From: Pseudomonadota bacterium
GTDB taxonomy: Bacteria > Myxococcota > Polyangia > GCA-2747355 > JACKDQ01
Assembly (NCBI GenBank): GCA_030591195.1
Contig: JAUVBO010000158.1
Coordinates: forward strand, 1-6,627
Reading direction: 5' to 3'
Length of the DNA stretch: 6,627 nt
The notes beneath the pieces are model-generated. The model saw only the letters and a program-made list of their open reading frames with translations. It made no database searches and was not told the origin of the DNA. The translations under genes and the position numbers were made by a program. This document shows, one piece after another, positions 5,239-6,627 of this stretch; within the stretch, counting starts at the first letter, position 1; every line of letters begins with the position of its first letter.

Positions 5239-6591
5239 TCAGTCCCGCTCGCCGCTCCGCCCGAGGACTCGGCAGCGAAGCTCGCCGCGGTGCAGGCGGA
5301 GGTCGATCGCCTCACCCGGCGCTACTTGATCGGCGTCGCGCACCACCCGCCCCGCCCGGTCGCGGGCGAGGCTGTAGCCCCGGGCCAGCACCCCCAGCGG
5401 GCTGAGCGCCTCGAGCCGGGCGGCCAGCGCGGCGAACGACGCACGGGCCTGTTGCAGCCGGGCGCGCTCTGCGGCGATCACCCGGGCCCCCAGCGCCTCG
5501 AGGCTGGCCCGATCCCGCGCCACGCGGGCTCGCGGCTGCTGGGCGCTCAGCCGCAGCTGGAGCTCGCCGAGGGCTCGCCGGCGCCGGGCGACTCCGCGCG
5601 TCACGGCCTCGTGGCCTCGTCGCACCCCATCGTCGAGCCCGAGCCGGCTGCGGTCGATCAGCCCGCGAGGCGACCCGAGCCGCCGCAGGGCCCGCTCGAG
5701 CTCCAGACGCTCGGCCGCGAGCTGCTGGCCGAGCCGACGGCCGAGTCGCTGCCGTAGCCCGGCGAGCTGCTGCTGCAGCTCCGAGCGGGCCGGCACCGCC
5801 ATCTCCGCCGCCGCCGACGGCGTCGGCGCCCGCTGGTCCGCGACCAGGTCGGCGATGGTCACGTCGACCTCGTGCCCCACCGCGGAGATCACCGGAGTCC
5901 GCGCGGCGTGGATCGCGCGAGCCACCGCCTCCTCGTTGAACGCCCAGAGGTCCTCGAGGCTGCCGCCGCCCCGGGCGAGGATGATCAGGTCGGCCGTGGA
6001 ACGATCGGCGCGCCCCAGCGCCAGCGCCACCTCGGCGGCCGCGCCGGCGCCCTGGACCGGCGTCGGGCAGACCAGGACGGCCACCGGGCAGCGACGCTCC
6101 AGCACCCGGAGGATGTCACGCAGCGCTGCTCCGGTGCGCGAGGTGACCACCGCCAGCTGCCGCGGGCAACGCGGCAGCGGACGCTTGTGGGCCGCCGCGA
6201 AGAGCCCTTGGCTGGCGAGCTTGCGCTTGAGCTGCTCGAAGGCCAGCTGCAGCGCGCCCACCCCTGTCGGCTCGGCCCCCTCGGCCATCAGCTGGAACCG
6301 CCCCCGCTGCTCGTAGATGGTCAACCGGCCGCGACAGCGGAGCTTCTGACCGTCCTCGATCCGAAAGTTGAGCCTCGAGGCGGGCGAACGGAAGATCACC
6401 ACCGGGAGCTGGGCCCGTGCGTCCTTGAGCGTGAAGTAGAGGTGTCCCGACGTCGGCCGCTTGAGGTTGGAGACCTCGCCCTCGACCGACACCGCGCCGA
6501 AGTGCTGGTCCACCTGACGTGAAGCGAGCTGCACCAGCTGACCGACCGGATAGACCCGGGCCGGATCGACCTGGCTCACTGCCTGCTGCAA
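5239..6591 (-). CDS. xseA: Exodeoxyribonuclease VII large subunit
   Basis: XseA is the catalytic subunit of exonuclease VII, which with several small XseB subunits degrades single-stranded DNA to acid-soluble oligonucleotides during repair. The 450-residue product is of normal family length. The N-terminal OB-fold DNA-binding domain is at about 12-110 (VYPVGQL, VEGEVSNLKRPTSGHLYFTLKD). The catalytic domain carries VVTSRTGAALRDIL, ARGGGSLEDLWAFNEE (R207-G210 and following) and SAVGHEVDVTIADLVADQRAPTPSAAAE split around G239-H240-E241 and D243. A long Arg/Gln/Leu-rich helical region for XseB binding follows, and the tail has LSPLGVLARGYSL from residue 396. The stated start is a TTG at 6591 with no clear Shine-Dalgarno. 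The frame stays open through the last 12 codons to the right edge, so the real start may lie outside the window. No xseB follows; the next gene is the pseudo-GGDEF protein. Confidence 0.96.
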   Translation of the reverse strand: MQQAVSQVDPARVYPVGQLVQLASRQVDQHFGAVSVEGEVSNLKRPTSGHLYFTLKDARAQLPVVIFRSPASRLNFRIEDGQKLRCRGRLTIYEQRGRFQLMAEGAEPTGVGALQLAFEQLKRKLASQGLFAAAHKRPLPRCPRQLAVVTSRTGAALRDILRVLERRCPVAVLVCPTPVQGAGAAAEVALALGRADRSTADLIILARGGGSLEDLWAFNEEAVARAIHAARTPVISAVGHEVDVTIADLVADQRAPTPSAAAEMAVPARSELQQQLAGLRQRLGRRLGQQLAAERLELERALRRLGSPRGLIDRSRLGLDDGVRRGHEAVTRGVARRRRALGELQLRLSAQQPRARVARDRASLEALGARVIAAERARLQQARASFAALAARLEALSPLGVLARGYSLARDRAGRVVRDADQVAPGEAIDLRLHRGELRCRVLGRSGERD

Positions 6592-6627
6592 CGGTTGCCG
6601 CGACCGGATCGCCTGCGGCTCCTCGTC

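Noticed and set aside
5872..6522. 216-codon plus-strand open frame opposite xseA
   Set aside because: It is antisense to conserved XseA catalytic motifs and shows no recognisable protein features.

Overview
This is a very GC-rich window that reads almost entirely from the minus strand. It most likely comes from a member of the Myxococcota (former delta-proteobacteria) or a close relative. The support is the protein style: a transmembrane Ser/Thr kinase with an N-terminal CxxC zinc-ribbon-like motif, an HRDVSPxN catalytic loop and an extracytoplasmic PEGA domain; a TPR-PEGA envelope protein; and a cysteine-rich lipoprotein with an Asp/Ala/Gly ('DAG') linker. There are no RNA genes, mobile elements or CRISPR arrays that I can support.

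Layout in the direction of transcription (high to low coordinates). (1) 6591-5239: xseA, the large subunit of exodeoxyribonuclease VII; its frame stays open to the right window edge, so the true start may lie outside. (2) 5187-4249: a pseudo-receiver joined by a coiled coil to a degenerate GGDEF domain. The signature is AADRI instead of GGDEF, but an RxxD I-site is kept, so it looks like a c-di-GMP sensor rather than a synthase. (3) 4248-4106: a 143-nt gap holding an AT-rich island with an 18-bp inverted repeat and a plausible sigma-70-type promoter. (4) 4105-1610: an 831-residue receptor-like Ser/Thr kinase with a ~310-residue disordered N-terminal arm that contains tandem acidic Thr repeats. 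(5) 1599-637: a TPR-PEGA envelope protein with a signal peptide and two late membrane segments, 10 nt after the kinase. (6) 640-1: a lipoprotein-like cysteine-rich protein, truncated by the left edge. Its only sensible start is a CTG that overlaps the previous stop codon.

Genes 4 to 6 look like one transcription unit for an envelope signalling module: a kinase that senses outside through PEGA, a periplasmic TPR-PEGA partner, and a surface lipoprotein made by translational coupling. The c-di-GMP-type protein directly upstream may belong to the same regulatory neighbourhood, but the intervening promoter/terminator-like gap suggests separate control. The most noteworthy points are the non-standard CTG start of an otherwise unannotated gene, the repeated TxxD motifs in the kinase arm (possible FHA docking sites), and the degenerate GGDEF with intact I-site.
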